This document shows, piece after piece, positions 43,347-52,553 of a stretch of DNA of 62,127 bases. The DNA is from Thiococcus pfennigii (lineage in GTDB: Bacteria; Pseudomonadota; Gammaproteobacteria; Chromatiales; Chromatiaceae), in the NCBI RefSeq assembly GCF_016583835.1, contig NZ_NRRW01000020.1, positions 1 to 62,127 on the forward strand, in the 5' to 3' direction. The translations under genes were made by a program, and so were the position numbers. The notes under the pieces were generated by a model that searched no databases, was not told the DNA's origin, and saw only the letters and a list, made by a program, of their open reading frames with translations. Each line of letters opens with the position of its first letter. Within the stretch, counting starts at the first letter, position 1.

Positions 43347-45778
43347 TGACCGACGGTGCGCAGTACACGCGATTGCCGCGCATGCCTGAGGGAGGCAGCG
43401 TGATGCCCGAGGAGGCCGGTGGATCGGAGCAACTGGGGCACAGCGCTGGTCTGGCGGCGGTTGTGCAAGAAAGGTCGGTGCGCCCCGCCGAAGCGAATGT
43501 ATCCGTCCCTGGCCGAGGGGATCGGCGCCGGTTTTTTTTCCCCGCCGGTGCCCGGTTGTGCCTGCTATCCGTGGTTGGGGCGGCTCTCATCACGGCATGT
43601 GCCCGGGGCCCCGACCCGGAGCTGGCTTTTTTTGAGCATTGGGTGATCGACCCGGAACCAAACACGGGGAAGGACTGCTGTACCGACGTGCTCGCTCTAG
43701 GCGACCTGTCGGGCGACGGACAGCTGGACGTCATCGTCGGTGCCGAGAAATCCGAAGCCCCGGGGCTCGTTTGGTACCAGTACCCGTCTTGGGAGAAGCA
43801 TCCCGTTGCGAGCGGTGAATTCACGACGGACGGTCAGGCCGCCGACATCGACGGCGATAGCGATCTCGACATCGTGATCGGCAATGCCGTCCCTGGGCGC
43901 GAAACGCTGGAGTGGTTCGAGCATGTTTCTGGACCGCCCGAGGACAAATGGATCCGGCATGTGATCGGCACGGGCTATTCGCATGATGTCGAGGTTGGCG
44001 ATGTCGACGGGGACGGCGATCTCGATGTTGTGACCGGCGACAAGAGAAAGGTCATCGTGTGGGAGCAGGCCGGTACCGGTGAATTCAGTGGACACATCGT
44101 GGTGGAGCGGCGTGGTGAGGGCATCAAGCTTGCCGATATCGACGGCGACGGCGACCTAGACATCGTCTATGGCGCGTCTTGGCTCGAGAACCCGGGGCGG
44201 GTACAGGGGCGATGGACGGGGCATGCAATAGAAGAATGGCCAGCCGATACCCGCGTGGCGCTGGCAGACGTGAATCGAGACGGCCGCGTCGATGTCGTTC
44301 TGAGCGCCTCCGAAGGCGTGGGCGGCCTGTCGTGGTTCGAAGCCCCGGCCGATCCGCGCGCGGCGCATTGGGTTGAGCATGTCATCGAGGCCGACGGGGA
44401 GCTCGAAGGTGCGCACTCCCTGCAGGTGGCTGACTTTGACGACGACGGTGACCTCGATGTGTTGGTAGCAGAAATGCACACGTCGCGACATCGTCGCATC
44501 CTCGTTTATCTCAACGAGGGCGACGGCTTCCGGCGCGCGCTGCTCGCTTGGCACGGCTCGCACAACATGCGCATCGGGGATATCGAGGGCGACGGCGACA
44601 TCGACATCGTCGGCAAGAATTACGCGGGTCCCGGCCGTGTCATCGAGATGTGGGAGAATGCGTTGAGCGCGACCGGTCGCTGGAACTATCGCGCGATCGA
44701 TGACGCGCGGCCAACGAGCCAACAGGGAAAAATGGGACTCGTGGCGGCCGACGTCGACAGGGACGGTTACACCGACGTCATCGCTGGATCTTTTCTGTAC
44801 CGCAACCCCCTAGGCAAGCTCTGGGGACCCTGGCAGCGTACAGAACTCCCTAAGGCCGTCGACGTGTATTTTGCGTTGGACGTCGATGACGACGATCGCG
44901 CCGACCTAGTCGGGATTGCGGGAGAAACTGCGTACTGGATCGAGGCCGACGACAGGGTAGCCTCCACCTGGCGGGCCACGCCCGTGGCAACTGTCGCCGA
45001 CGCGCGGACGCAAGGCTATTTGATCGCGCAGCTCGTTCCAGGTGCGAAGCCGCAACTCGTGTTCACGCGCGGCAAGAAGCGCCTCTACGCGATGGAGATC
45101 CCGGCAAACCCGGATCAGAGGCCGTGGCCGCTCCACGCGATTTCGGGCGAGGCCGAGGAGGAAGGGCTGGCGGCGGGCGACATCGACGGTGACGGCGATC
45201 TCGACCTCGCAGCCGTCAAAGTCGACGGTGAGCACCTGATCTGGCTCGAGAACCCCGGCAGGCTGTCGCAGGAGTGGACGATGCATGTGGTGGGCGACAC
45301 GCCGCACTGGGCGGACCGTATCGCGCTCGTCGACATCGACGCCGATGGACGGCTCGACCTCGTCTGCACCGTGGAGCGGCAGGAGACGACGATCGCCGAT
45401 GGGCTCTTCTGGTTCCAGGCGCCGGTCTCCGGGAGCGATCCCTGGACGCGCCACCTGATCGCCCGCCATCGCTCGCTCAACAGCTTAAGTCTGACGACGC
45501 CAGCGGATGGCGAGGGCACCGAGATCATCGTCGCCGAGCATACCGATCTTCGAACGAGCCCGGGCGCGCCCGACAACCTGACGCTGATCTATGAGACCGC
45601 GGACGGCGGACGGAGCTGGGTGCCGGAAATCGTCGAGCGTGGTCCGCACTCCAGCCATCTGGGCGCGTATGCGGCCGATCTGGACAACGATGGCCTGCCC
45701 GAGATCCTGTCGCTGGGGTGGAACCAGTATCAGACCCTGCACCTTTGGACTAGGACGTCGAAGCCCGCTGCCCAATAG
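43346..45778 (+). CDS. FG-GAP/VCBS beta-propeller lipoprotein
   Basis: 810 residues read from the overlapping ATG. A lipoprotein signal with lipobox (SVVGAALITAC, Cys 85) is preceded by a long tail, so GTG 43478 may be the true start. After the lipobox come about twelve calcium-binding DxDxDG-type repeats (for example DIDGDSDLDIVIGN, DVDGDGDLDVVTGD, DIDGDGDLDIVYGA, DFDDDGDLDVLVAE, DIDADGRLDLVCTV) interspersed with W-x-E/H-V strands, forming one or two seven-bladed propellers. Such proteins bind calcium and carbohydrates or proteins on the cell surface. Two T-tracts (8 T at 43532-43539, 7 T near 43627) lie in the first part. Confidence 0.85.
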   Translation: MTDGAQYTRLPRMPEGGSVMPEEAGGSEQLGHSAGLAAVVQERSVRPAEANVSVPGRGDRRRFFFPAGARLCLLSVVGAALITACARGPDPELAFFEHWVIDPEPNTGKDCCTDVLALGDLSGDGQLDVIVGAEKSEAPGLVWYQYPSWEKHPVASGEFTTDGQAADIDGDSDLDIVIGNAVPGRETLEWFEHVSGPPEDKWIRHVIGTGYSHDVEVGDVDGDGDLDVVTGDKRKVIVWEQAGTGEFSGHIVVERRGEGIKLADIDGDGDLDIVYGASWLENPGRVQGRWTGHAIEEWPADTRVALADVNRDGRVDVVLSASEGVGGLSWFEAPADPRAAHWVEHVIEADGELEGAHSLQVADFDDDGDLDVLVAEMHTSRHRRILVYLNEGDGFRRALLAWHGSHNMRIGDIEGDGDIDIVGKNYAGPGRVIEMWENALSATGRWNYRAIDDARPTSQQGKMGLVAADVDRDGYTDVIAGSFLYRNPLGKLWGPWQRTELPKAVDVYFALDVDDDDRADLVGIAGETAYWIEADDRVASTWRATPVATVADARTQGYLIAQLVPGAKPQLVFTRGKKRLYAMEIPANPDQRPWPLHAISGEAEEEGLAAGDIDGDGDLDLAAVKVDGEHLIWLENPGRLSQEWTMHVVGDTPHWADRIALVDIDADGRLDLVCTVERQETTIADGLFWFQAPVSGSDPWTRHLIARHRSLNSLSLTTPADGEGTEIIVAEHTDLRTSPGAPDNLTLIYETADGGRSWVPEIVERGPHSSHLGAYAADLDNDGLPEILSLGWNQYQTLHLWTRTSKPAAQ

Positions 45779-45840
45779 GGGAGTGGCGCTGGTTCTGCAC
45801 CAACCAGCCGCCGTCGAATCGAAGCAGTCGGAGTACCAAG

Positions 45841-46689
45841 ATGGACAGAGCAGTAACCGCACCCGGAGCCGTTGTTCCGGAGCTGGTAGAAATTGGAAGG
45901 GCGCGCACCGTCGTACAGACGCTGGCCGAGCTCTGGCGCGACCGTGAGCTTCTGTACTTCCTGGTGTGGAAGGACATCAAGGTCAAGTACAAGCAGACCG
46001 CGCTCGGCGTCGCCTGGGTCGTGCTGCAGCCTGTGATTGGTATGCTGTTGTTTACACTGCTCTTCGGCAAGGTCGCCAAGCTTCCCAACGACGGGCTTCC
46101 CTATCCAGTCTTTTACTATGCATCGCTGTTATCCTGGACCTATTTCTCCTCTGCTCTGCTCATGGCTTCGAATAGCGTGATATCGAATACTTCCTTGGTC
46201 ACCAAGGTCTACTTTCCACGCATTCTACTCCCTGCGGCGTCGGTAATTGGCGCGCTCCTTGATCTTGCAATCGCATCGACCATCCTGCTCGGGCTTCTGC
46301 TCTTCTACGACGTTCCACTCACGCCGGGTTTAGCGCTATTGCCGTTGTTTTTAGGTATCCTGGTCCTATTTACTCTGGGCGTCGGGCAGTTGCTGGCGGC
46401 GCTGAACGTGAATTACCGTGATATCAAGCATGCCCTGCCCTTCGTCGTGCAAATCTGGATGTTTGCCTCCCCGGTGGTCTGGCCCCTCAGCATGGTTCCG
46501 GAACCCTACCAGTGGCTCGCGAGCTTGAACCCAATCGCTGGGATCATCGAGGCAACACGTGCTGTCATCTCCGGTAGCCCGGTCCCATGGGACTGGGTCA
46601 GTATCTCCGCGGCGATGGCTCTCCTGCTGTTCGCGTTGGGCCTTTGGTACTTTCAGCGAACTGCACGGCGATTCGCAGACGTGATTTGA
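45841..46689 (+). CDS. wzm: ABC-2 type polysaccharide exporter permease
   Basis: 282-residue inner-membrane permease of the Wzm/KpsM type, which with Wzt exports completed lipid-linked polysaccharide. The N-terminal amphipathic stretch RDRELLYFLVWKDIKVKYKQ is typical; six hydrophobic segments follow (GVAWVVLQPVIGMLLFTLLF, PYPVFYYASLLSWTYFSSAL, LLPAASVIGALLDLAIAST, LLPLFLGILVLFTLGVG, FVVQIWMFASPVVWPLSMVP, AAMALLLFALGLWYF). The NP-I/ASG loop (LASLNPIAGIIEATR) is conserved. Start ATG 45841. 62 bases after the FG-GAP gene. Confidence 0.93.
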   Translation: MDRAVTAPGAVVPELVEIGRARTVVQTLAELWRDRELLYFLVWKDIKVKYKQTALGVAWVVLQPVIGMLLFTLLFGKVAKLPNDGLPYPVFYYASLLSWTYFSSALLMASNSVISNTSLVTKVYFPRILLPAASVIGALLDLAIASTILLGLLLFYDVPLTPGLALLPLFLGILVLFTLGVGQLLAALNVNYRDIKHALPFVVQIWMFASPVVWPLSMVPEPYQWLASLNPIAGIIEATRAVISGSPVPWDWVSISAAMALLLFALGLWYFQRTARRFADVI

Positions 46690-46748
46690 GCGTCTGCTCA
46701 GCGGTGTCATTTCCAACTACGATTCGACGCGATTAACCGGAGCAATGG

Positions 46749-48032
46749 ATGAATTACCTGGCGCTACAGGTTGCAGGTCTTTCCAAGCGCTATCGGCTAG
46801 GGGAGTATTCGTCCGACACGCAGCTTCGAGAGGTGATCGTGGCGGCGGTATCCAGGCTCGCCGGGCGGAAGCGCGATCCCCTACAAGAAGTCTGGGCGTT
46901 GCGCGACATATCGTTCGAAATCCAGCAGGGCGAGGTGCTGGGCATTGTTGGGCGCAATGGTGCTGGCAAGAGCACCTTGCTCAAGCTTCTATCGAGAATC
47001 ACATCGCCCACCACCGGTAGCATTAGAGCACGTGGGCGCATCGCATCATTGCTCGAGGTCGGTACCGGTTTTCATGACGAGTTGACAGGCCGCGAGAACA
47101 TCTATCTCAACGGCTCAATTCTCGGCATGAAGAAGCGCGAGATAGAACTGAAGCTAGACGAGATCGTAGATTTCTCGGGAATTGCCCGGTTCATCGACAC
47201 GCCGATCAAGCGATACTCTTCCGGCATGCGTCTTCGGCTGGGTTTCGCCGTTGCGGCGCATCTGTCGCCCGATATCCTGCTCGTCGATGAGGTGCTCGCG
47301 GTGGGCGACGCGGATTTCCAGAAGAAGTGTCTCGACACAATGGATGGTTTGCGCGCCAGCGGGCGTACGGTGCTATTCGTCTCGCACAACATGGCGGCGG
47401 TGGAGAGTCTGTGCTCGCGCTGCATCTGGGTCGAGGCCGGCCGGCTACGTGCCGACGGCGAGGCGCGTAGCGTCGTCGCGGAGTACATGCGTACCTTTTC
47501 GAAGTCTTCGGCCGGAACAGTCGACCTCGAGCAGATCGAGACGCGCACAGGTAACGGCGAGGGACGTTTCACGCACATATCGTTCCTCAACGCCGCGGGT
47601 GAGACGACCAACTACATCCGCAGCGGCGACAGGCTGACGTTACGTTTGCACTACCATGCGTTCAAAGAGTTGCGCGACGTCGTCATCGGCATCAATATCC
47701 ACAACGAATACGGTACCCTAATCGCTGCGAGCAACAATTGGGCGACCGGCGACGATATTCCGATGGCCGCCGAAGGCGATGGCTATGCCGATTTTGAGAT
47801 CGACTGCCTCTATCTGCTGCCGGGCCGTTACTACCTTTCGCTGTGGCTCGGCAAGTGGAATAATCAACAGGACGTGCTGAAGAACTGCATCTCCTTCGAC
47901 GTCGAGACGTCGGACTACTACGGTTCAGGACGGGGTATCGAGGCCGGTTTCGGTCTGATGTTCTTCCCGTCTCGCTGGAAATCGTGCGCTCCGCAGGAGC
48001 GGCTGATTCACCCCGAAATCGAAGTTGGCTAG
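46749..48032 (+). CDS. wzt: Polysaccharide ABC exporter ATPase with carbohydrate-binding C-terminus
   Basis: 427 residues. ATPase domain: Walker A GRNGAGKSTLLK, signature YSSGMRLRLGFAVA, Walker B ILLVDEVLAVGDADFQKK, switch VLFVSHNMAAVESLC. The extra C-terminal domain (about 265-420; GRFTHISFLNAAGETTNYIR, IGINIHNEYGTLIAASN, PGRYYLSLWLG) is the Wzt-C jelly roll that recognises the finished glycan's non-reducing end. Pairs with the upstream permease. That domain implies a chain-terminating modification (often methylation) that may involve the locus methyltransferases. Confidence 0.94.
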   Translation: MNYLALQVAGLSKRYRLGEYSSDTQLREVIVAAVSRLAGRKRDPLQEVWALRDISFEIQQGEVLGIVGRNGAGKSTLLKLLSRITSPTTGSIRARGRIASLLEVGTGFHDELTGRENIYLNGSILGMKKREIELKLDEIVDFSGIARFIDTPIKRYSSGMRLRLGFAVAAHLSPDILLVDEVLAVGDADFQKKCLDTMDGLRASGRTVLFVSHNMAAVESLCSRCIWVEAGRLRADGEARSVVAEYMRTFSKSSAGTVDLEQIETRTGNGEGRFTHISFLNAAGETTNYIRSGDRLTLRLHYHAFKELRDVVIGINIHNEYGTLIAASNNWATGDDIPMAAEGDGYADFEIDCLYLLPGRYYLSLWLGKWNNQQDVLKNCISFDVETSDYYGSGRGIEAGFGLMFFPSRWKSCAPQERLIHPEIEVG

Positions 48033-48041
48033 GGCAATCGC

Positions 48042-50147
48042 ATGGAACGGGCGACGGACATCACCCAGGCCTGGGAACGCGAAGCGACGAGTGCAACAGT
48101 CGAAGTGGCCGACGATTTTTCCGACGCTTGCGGCGAAGGGCGCGTGCTCGGGACCAAGTCCGCGAGCGGACATGTTCGACTCGGCCGAGATCTCGAGCGT
48201 GCATTGAGCATCGATAACGGTGCGTTGCGGATCGCTCCGCTCGTGCAGGCGGGTTTCGGTCGCGTCGTGTTGTCCTATGGGCCGTTCGTGCGGCATCCGG
48301 GTCTGTCCTTTGCGGTGTTTCTCCTCAACGGCCACAACACCTCGCAGGACGAGCCTTCGCCCGACAACTTCGTTTACCGGCTGCGACTCTGGCTGCGCGG
48401 GAGCGAAACCGAGGGGTCCTGGAAGCGTCTATTTCAGTGGGCCAGACAGGCACGTTTTGGACGCGCGCTGCGCCAGGTCCGGTGGTGGTGGCGGACGCGC
48501 GCGGGCCGTGACGTGGCGCATCTAGACGAAAATCTCGCGATCGGTTGGTATGCTAACGAACTGGAGGCGGATCCCCGTCGCGAAGGCAGCGGGTTCGTCA
48601 TGCACGCGCTCGGACCCGAGAACGGCGAGCTCTGGGCCGGTGCAGCGAAACAGCGCACGCGCGCGCTGCGCGGCGTGCAGAATCTGCCCATCTACTACGT
48701 TGCCATCGCCCGGGCGGGCGGGACGGTCTATTATGTCTCCTCGGTCGATGGCATGGCAGGCATCGCGGCTTATCCGGCGATGCGGCCTATCGCGCTGGAC
48801 GACTGCGAATTGCCTGAGCGGCTCTACCTCGGTATTCACCAGGGAGTACTCGGGCAGATCGGATTCCGGCTCGACACGCGTGCTTACGGCGTCCGTGTCG
48901 GGCAACTCGGCGGCTACGCGGCTTGGTTTGGCGGCGCTCATGCGGCGGCTGCTCTAGGCGTCGACGGGCCGGCGAGCGAGGCCCCTACCGAAGCTGGACT
49001 GCGCTGGGAGTCGGCGCATGCGGTTGACGGCGGGTTGGGCAACGGTGGTGCCGGTTTTGCCTTGCTCGATCCAGGCGCCCCCAGCGGGCTCGTGTTCGCC
49101 TACGCCCGCGTGGAGGGCGGATCTCCTACGCTTGGGCTGGTGTTTCGGGCTCAAGACGCTGCGAACCACTGGCGGCTTGAGGTGACCGATGGAGCGGCGG
49201 CGCTGGTGGTCGTGTCAGCGGGCAGGCGCAAGGTCGTGGCGGCGCGCGGGCTCCCCGAACCTGCAACTGATAACTGGCGACGCCTGCAGGTCATCGATGA
49301 TGGTTGCCGGCTGATGGCGTTGGTCGACGGCGAGCAAGTACAAGGGGCATGGGTCGAGGACCGACGCCTGGCCGATGCCTCGAAAACGGGAGTGTTCGCG
49401 GCGGGGGCACGCCTCGATGGCCGCCAATTCCGCCGTTTCGAGGCGCATCCGCGCCAGGTTCCGATTCCGGCGCAATTCGACATGGGTGCGCCGTGGTTGC
49501 GCAAAGGCACGCTCGAAGTCGTCGCGGACGATTTCGTCGGTGAAGCCGGCGATCTCGACGGGCGGAGGGTCGGTGCTGGCTCTGGCCAGTGGCGTCGTGT
49601 AATGGGCAAGGGACGCATTGAGCTGACTGGGGCCGGGTCCGCGCGCGTGCACGCGCGCCGCGATGCGCCGTGTCCGGGACGTACCGCGTATTGTATCGAC
49701 TGGCCCCGCGCAGACTTCGCAGACGTCAAGGTCACCGTCACGCCCGCCGGGACGCGGGCTGGGGACAGAGAACGTACGACCAGCGGCCTGATTCTTTTCC
49801 AGGATGTGCAAAATTTTGTCATCGCAAACGCGTGGCGCTCCGATAGTTATCCTGGAGGTTCTGTCTCGACGTTCTTCAAGTTTGGTGGGTTTGAGGATAT
49901 CTATGACGCCGTCTGGACCAATGTCGCTGACCGAGTGAAGCATGGCCATGCGGTGGAGCTTCGTCTTTGCAGCGACACTGAGCGTTACATCGTGTTCCTC
50001 GACGACGAACCGGTTTTGTACCGTGCCTACCGTGACGTCTATCCAGATCTGCCCCGGTTTCGAATCCGGAAGATCGGTATTATCGCGAACTGGGAGTTTG
50101 GTAACGACACCGGCAGCCGCTTCGAGAACTTCCTGGCGCGGGTATGA
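48042..50147 (+). CDS. Large cytoplasmic protein with repeated jelly-roll-like segments
   Basis: 701 residues, no signal peptide or membrane helix. Three segments open in a similar way: VADDFSDACGEGRVLG (about 22), LRWESAHAVDGGLGNG (about 325) and VADDFVGEAGDLDGRRVG (about 490). Each is followed by strand-rich sequence ending in VDG/RRFE or FENF-type strands. This resembles concanavalin-like (DUF1080/LamG) folds. Starts 9 bases after wzt and its stop overlaps the next start (ATGA), so it is co-translated with the exporter. Not a recognised family; a chain-length or end-recognition role alongside Wzt is speculation. Confidence 0.7.
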   Translation: MERATDITQAWEREATSATVEVADDFSDACGEGRVLGTKSASGHVRLGRDLERALSIDNGALRIAPLVQAGFGRVVLSYGPFVRHPGLSFAVFLLNGHNTSQDEPSPDNFVYRLRLWLRGSETEGSWKRLFQWARQARFGRALRQVRWWWRTRAGRDVAHLDENLAIGWYANELEADPRREGSGFVMHALGPENGELWAGAAKQRTRALRGVQNLPIYYVAIARAGGTVYYVSSVDGMAGIAAYPAMRPIALDDCELPERLYLGIHQGVLGQIGFRLDTRAYGVRVGQLGGYAAWFGGAHAAAALGVDGPASEAPTEAGLRWESAHAVDGGLGNGGAGFALLDPGAPSGLVFAYARVEGGSPTLGLVFRAQDAANHWRLEVTDGAAALVVVSAGRRKVVAARGLPEPATDNWRRLQVIDDGCRLMALVDGEQVQGAWVEDRRLADASKTGVFAAGARLDGRQFRRFEAHPRQVPIPAQFDMGAPWLRKGTLEVVADDFVGEAGDLDGRRVGAGSGQWRRVMGKGRIELTGAGSARVHARRDAPCPGRTAYCIDWPRADFADVKVTVTPAGTRAGDRERTTSGLILFQDVQNFVIANAWRSDSYPGGSVSTFFKFGGFEDIYDAVWTNVADRVKHGHAVELRLCSDTERYIVFLDDEPVLYRAYRDVYPDLPRFRIRKIGIIANWEFGNDTGSRFENFLARV

Positions 50148-51529
50148 GTATGCGCAAGCTGCTGGGACAGCTGGGCCCAATCCGCAGCGGCCACGCTGCA
50201 GCTTGTGCTAGGTGGCTTTCTTTGTCTACTCCGATCGGCGTGGGAAGCGGTGCTATCCGGGCCTGCGACGTTTCCGGGAACCCGGCAATTCAGGCCATTG
50301 CGGCGCTCGCACGTATCAGCTCGGTAGGTGCGATGTGCGACCGTGCGTTCAAAGCTCTCCACGCTGGCGGCGCCGAGCGCCGTATCGGTTGCTCGATCCC
50401 GGCGGCACGCGAAGTGCGTTCGGGTCCGCGCTGGCCGCTGAATGCTCCGACGGCTGCCGCTCGCGTTTCGCGTTCTTCGTTCCAGTCGGCGGCGACATCG
50501 CGACGGCATGACGCGCGCTGCCCCGTTCAAGGGCCTCGCGCAGGTACTCTACCCTGGCCCTCCAGCCGGCAATTGCGATCGCCTCTGCCACCGCCTTGCC
50601 GATTTCGGTCTGCTCGCGGCCATCACCCTTCTGTTCGCGTAAGGCGAGGGACTTCGCCGCAGCCACGCTCAGGGCTGCTTGACATTTCGTCCGGCACGGG
50701 ACACCCTAGCTCCGCGGTAGCGACCGTGTGCTTGGGCCGCAATACTGAGGTGGCGACTTCGACTTCGTTAACCTCCGCATCGTGGCGCCCACTGCCACCC
50801 TCGGTGTGCGTCGACGGGGAGTCGCCTCTCCCGATTTCGAACGGTTCGGGTGGCGCCGCGTTATGCATGGGCGGGCCGCACTACGTACGCTCCAACATGG
50901 CCCTGACCGCACAGTTAGGCCGTGTTTTCGGCGGAAAGGGCGCTCGGTTCTTCACGCACATCCGCAACACCGACGGCGAGAATGTCCATCCGGTCACGCC
51001 GCTGGACGCTTCAGGCTGTCATCGTAGGCAGTGCGCATTCGGCGTGTCGCGGCTTATTGCCGAAAAGGAGACCGTTCGCGAATGGTGCGTCGGCGATGCC
51101 CTCGTCCCGAGCATGCAGGCGGGTGACGAAGGGCTCGCCGCCGCCGCAGCCGAGCGGGCCCCGTTCGGCGTGTGCGGTGCGTCGCCTTGGAAATGCCACG
51201 CGGGGCTCGATCGGGCCGGTCTCGTCCAGCGGTATTGGGCGACATTCAACGCGCTGCACCGCTTCGAGCCGGACGATGGTGGTCTTGTGGGCAACGCCGT
51301 CTGGCCGTCGCAGTGCTTGCGAAGCGAATCCTCAGGCACTTCGCATACCTTTCCCGGTATCGCGCGCGGCGCCGCGCAGATGCTCGCCGAGTTGGTGGCA
51401 TCGGAGGCGGGTGCGCCGGCTGCGGCGAAATTGCGCTACCTGATGCCTCATTCATTCGTGCTCTTCCCGTTGCCCGGGTGCCATCCTTTATCGCAGCTGC
51501 CGTTCGGGCAGCAAGGCGCCGCTGCATGA
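50144..51529 (+). pseudogene. Frame-disrupted gene coupled to the 701-residue protein
   Basis: An ATG overlapping the previous stop begins SMRKLLGQLGPIRSGH, but a protein-like continuation is found in the next frame (LQLVLGGFLCLLRSAWEAVLSG), and later protein-like pieces change frame again. The one long frame is rich in Arg, Ser, Pro and Cys in the middle, unlike the neighbours. I read it as a decayed gene of the locus; the 3' part (50870-51500) stays open in one frame. No family recognised. A real but unusual protein cannot be excluded. Confidence 0.4.
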
Positions 51530-51563
51530 AGAATCGGCACTCCCACCGCGGCTTTTGGAAAGA

Positions 51564-52358
51564 ATGATGGCGATTGCGTTTTTGGAAGGCATAGCGCAGC
51601 GGCTGGGTGGCATCGGCGAAGCTTGCCGGCGCGCAGTCGCTGGCCCCGCAGCGATCGAAGCCGGCCCGGCGGCGGGGCTGCGCTTCGACGCGGGTACAGA
51701 TACCCTGCGCTTCCAGAAGGGAGACTACGAGCGGCCGGTCCAGCAGGCGCTGGCGTCGCTCGCGCGTCCCGGCGACATTTGCTACGACATCGGCGCCAAT
51801 CTCGGCTTCTTCTCGATCTTGTTGGGCCGTCTCGTCGGTGCGACCGGTATGGTGTACGCGTTCGAGCCGGTGCCGGCCAACGCGGCGGCCATCGAGCGCA
51901 ACGCCTGCCTGAATGACCTCGCCAATGTCTGCGTCGCGCGCGTGGCCCTGACTCGATCCGATGGCGAGGCCGAGTTGCTGCTCGCGCAGCATGTGGGAGG
52001 TGCCGTTCTCGCGGGTGCCGGTATACCGCCCGATCCGGCTGGTCGCTTGACAGTGGCGACGGCTGCGGTCGATTCGCTGGTCGCGCGGGGCGAACTCACG
52101 CCGCCGCGGATCGTGAAAATCGACGTGGAAGGCGCAGAAATGGATGTCCTGAAGGGTATGGAACGGACGCTGAGCGACCATGCGCCGGCCATCGTCCTCG
52201 AGTTGGACGACGCGACCGAGAGCAGGTGCCATAGCAAGGCTGACGAGTGCCGGATTTTTCTAGAAGACCACGGCTACCGGGTCGAAAACCTTCCGAGCAG
52301 CTACATCGAGGTAAGATGGTTTGTGCGGCATCTTGTGGCTATCCGGTCGGTACCCTAA
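51564..52358 (+). CDS. FkbM family methyltransferase
   Basis: SAM-dependent methyltransferase of 264 residues, a family that O-methylates sugars or polyketides. SAM loop YDIGANLGFFSILLGRLVG, AFEPVPANAAAIERN, and the FkbM signature VKIDVEGAEMDVLKGM. ATG 51564 is preferred over the upstream TTG. In ABC-exported glycans an O-methyl cap often stops elongation, so this could produce the end group read by Wzt; inference only. Confidence 0.9.
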   Translation: MMAIAFLEGIAQRLGGIGEACRRAVAGPAAIEAGPAAGLRFDAGTDTLRFQKGDYERPVQQALASLARPGDICYDIGANLGFFSILLGRLVGATGMVYAFEPVPANAAAIERNACLNDLANVCVARVALTRSDGEAELLLAQHVGGAVLAGAGIPPDPAGRLTVATAAVDSLVARGELTPPRIVKIDVEGAEMDVLKGMERTLSDHAPAIVLELDDATESRCHSKADECRIFLEDHGYRVENLPSSYIEVRWFVRHLVAIRSVP

Positions 52359-52553
52359 TTGCGATCCGTGCCGCGTGGCTGGCCAAGCCGCCGATCCAGT
52401 GAAAAATGCGAATCAACGGGAGCGGTCGCGCATACTTGATCGCGCGAAAACCTAATCTACATCTAATGCTTCCGGTTGTGTGGGAATAGGCCCAATACCG
52501 ATGAAATCTCGTCGATGCGAAACTCTGAATCTCTGAGGGGAAGGAAAGCGGAT

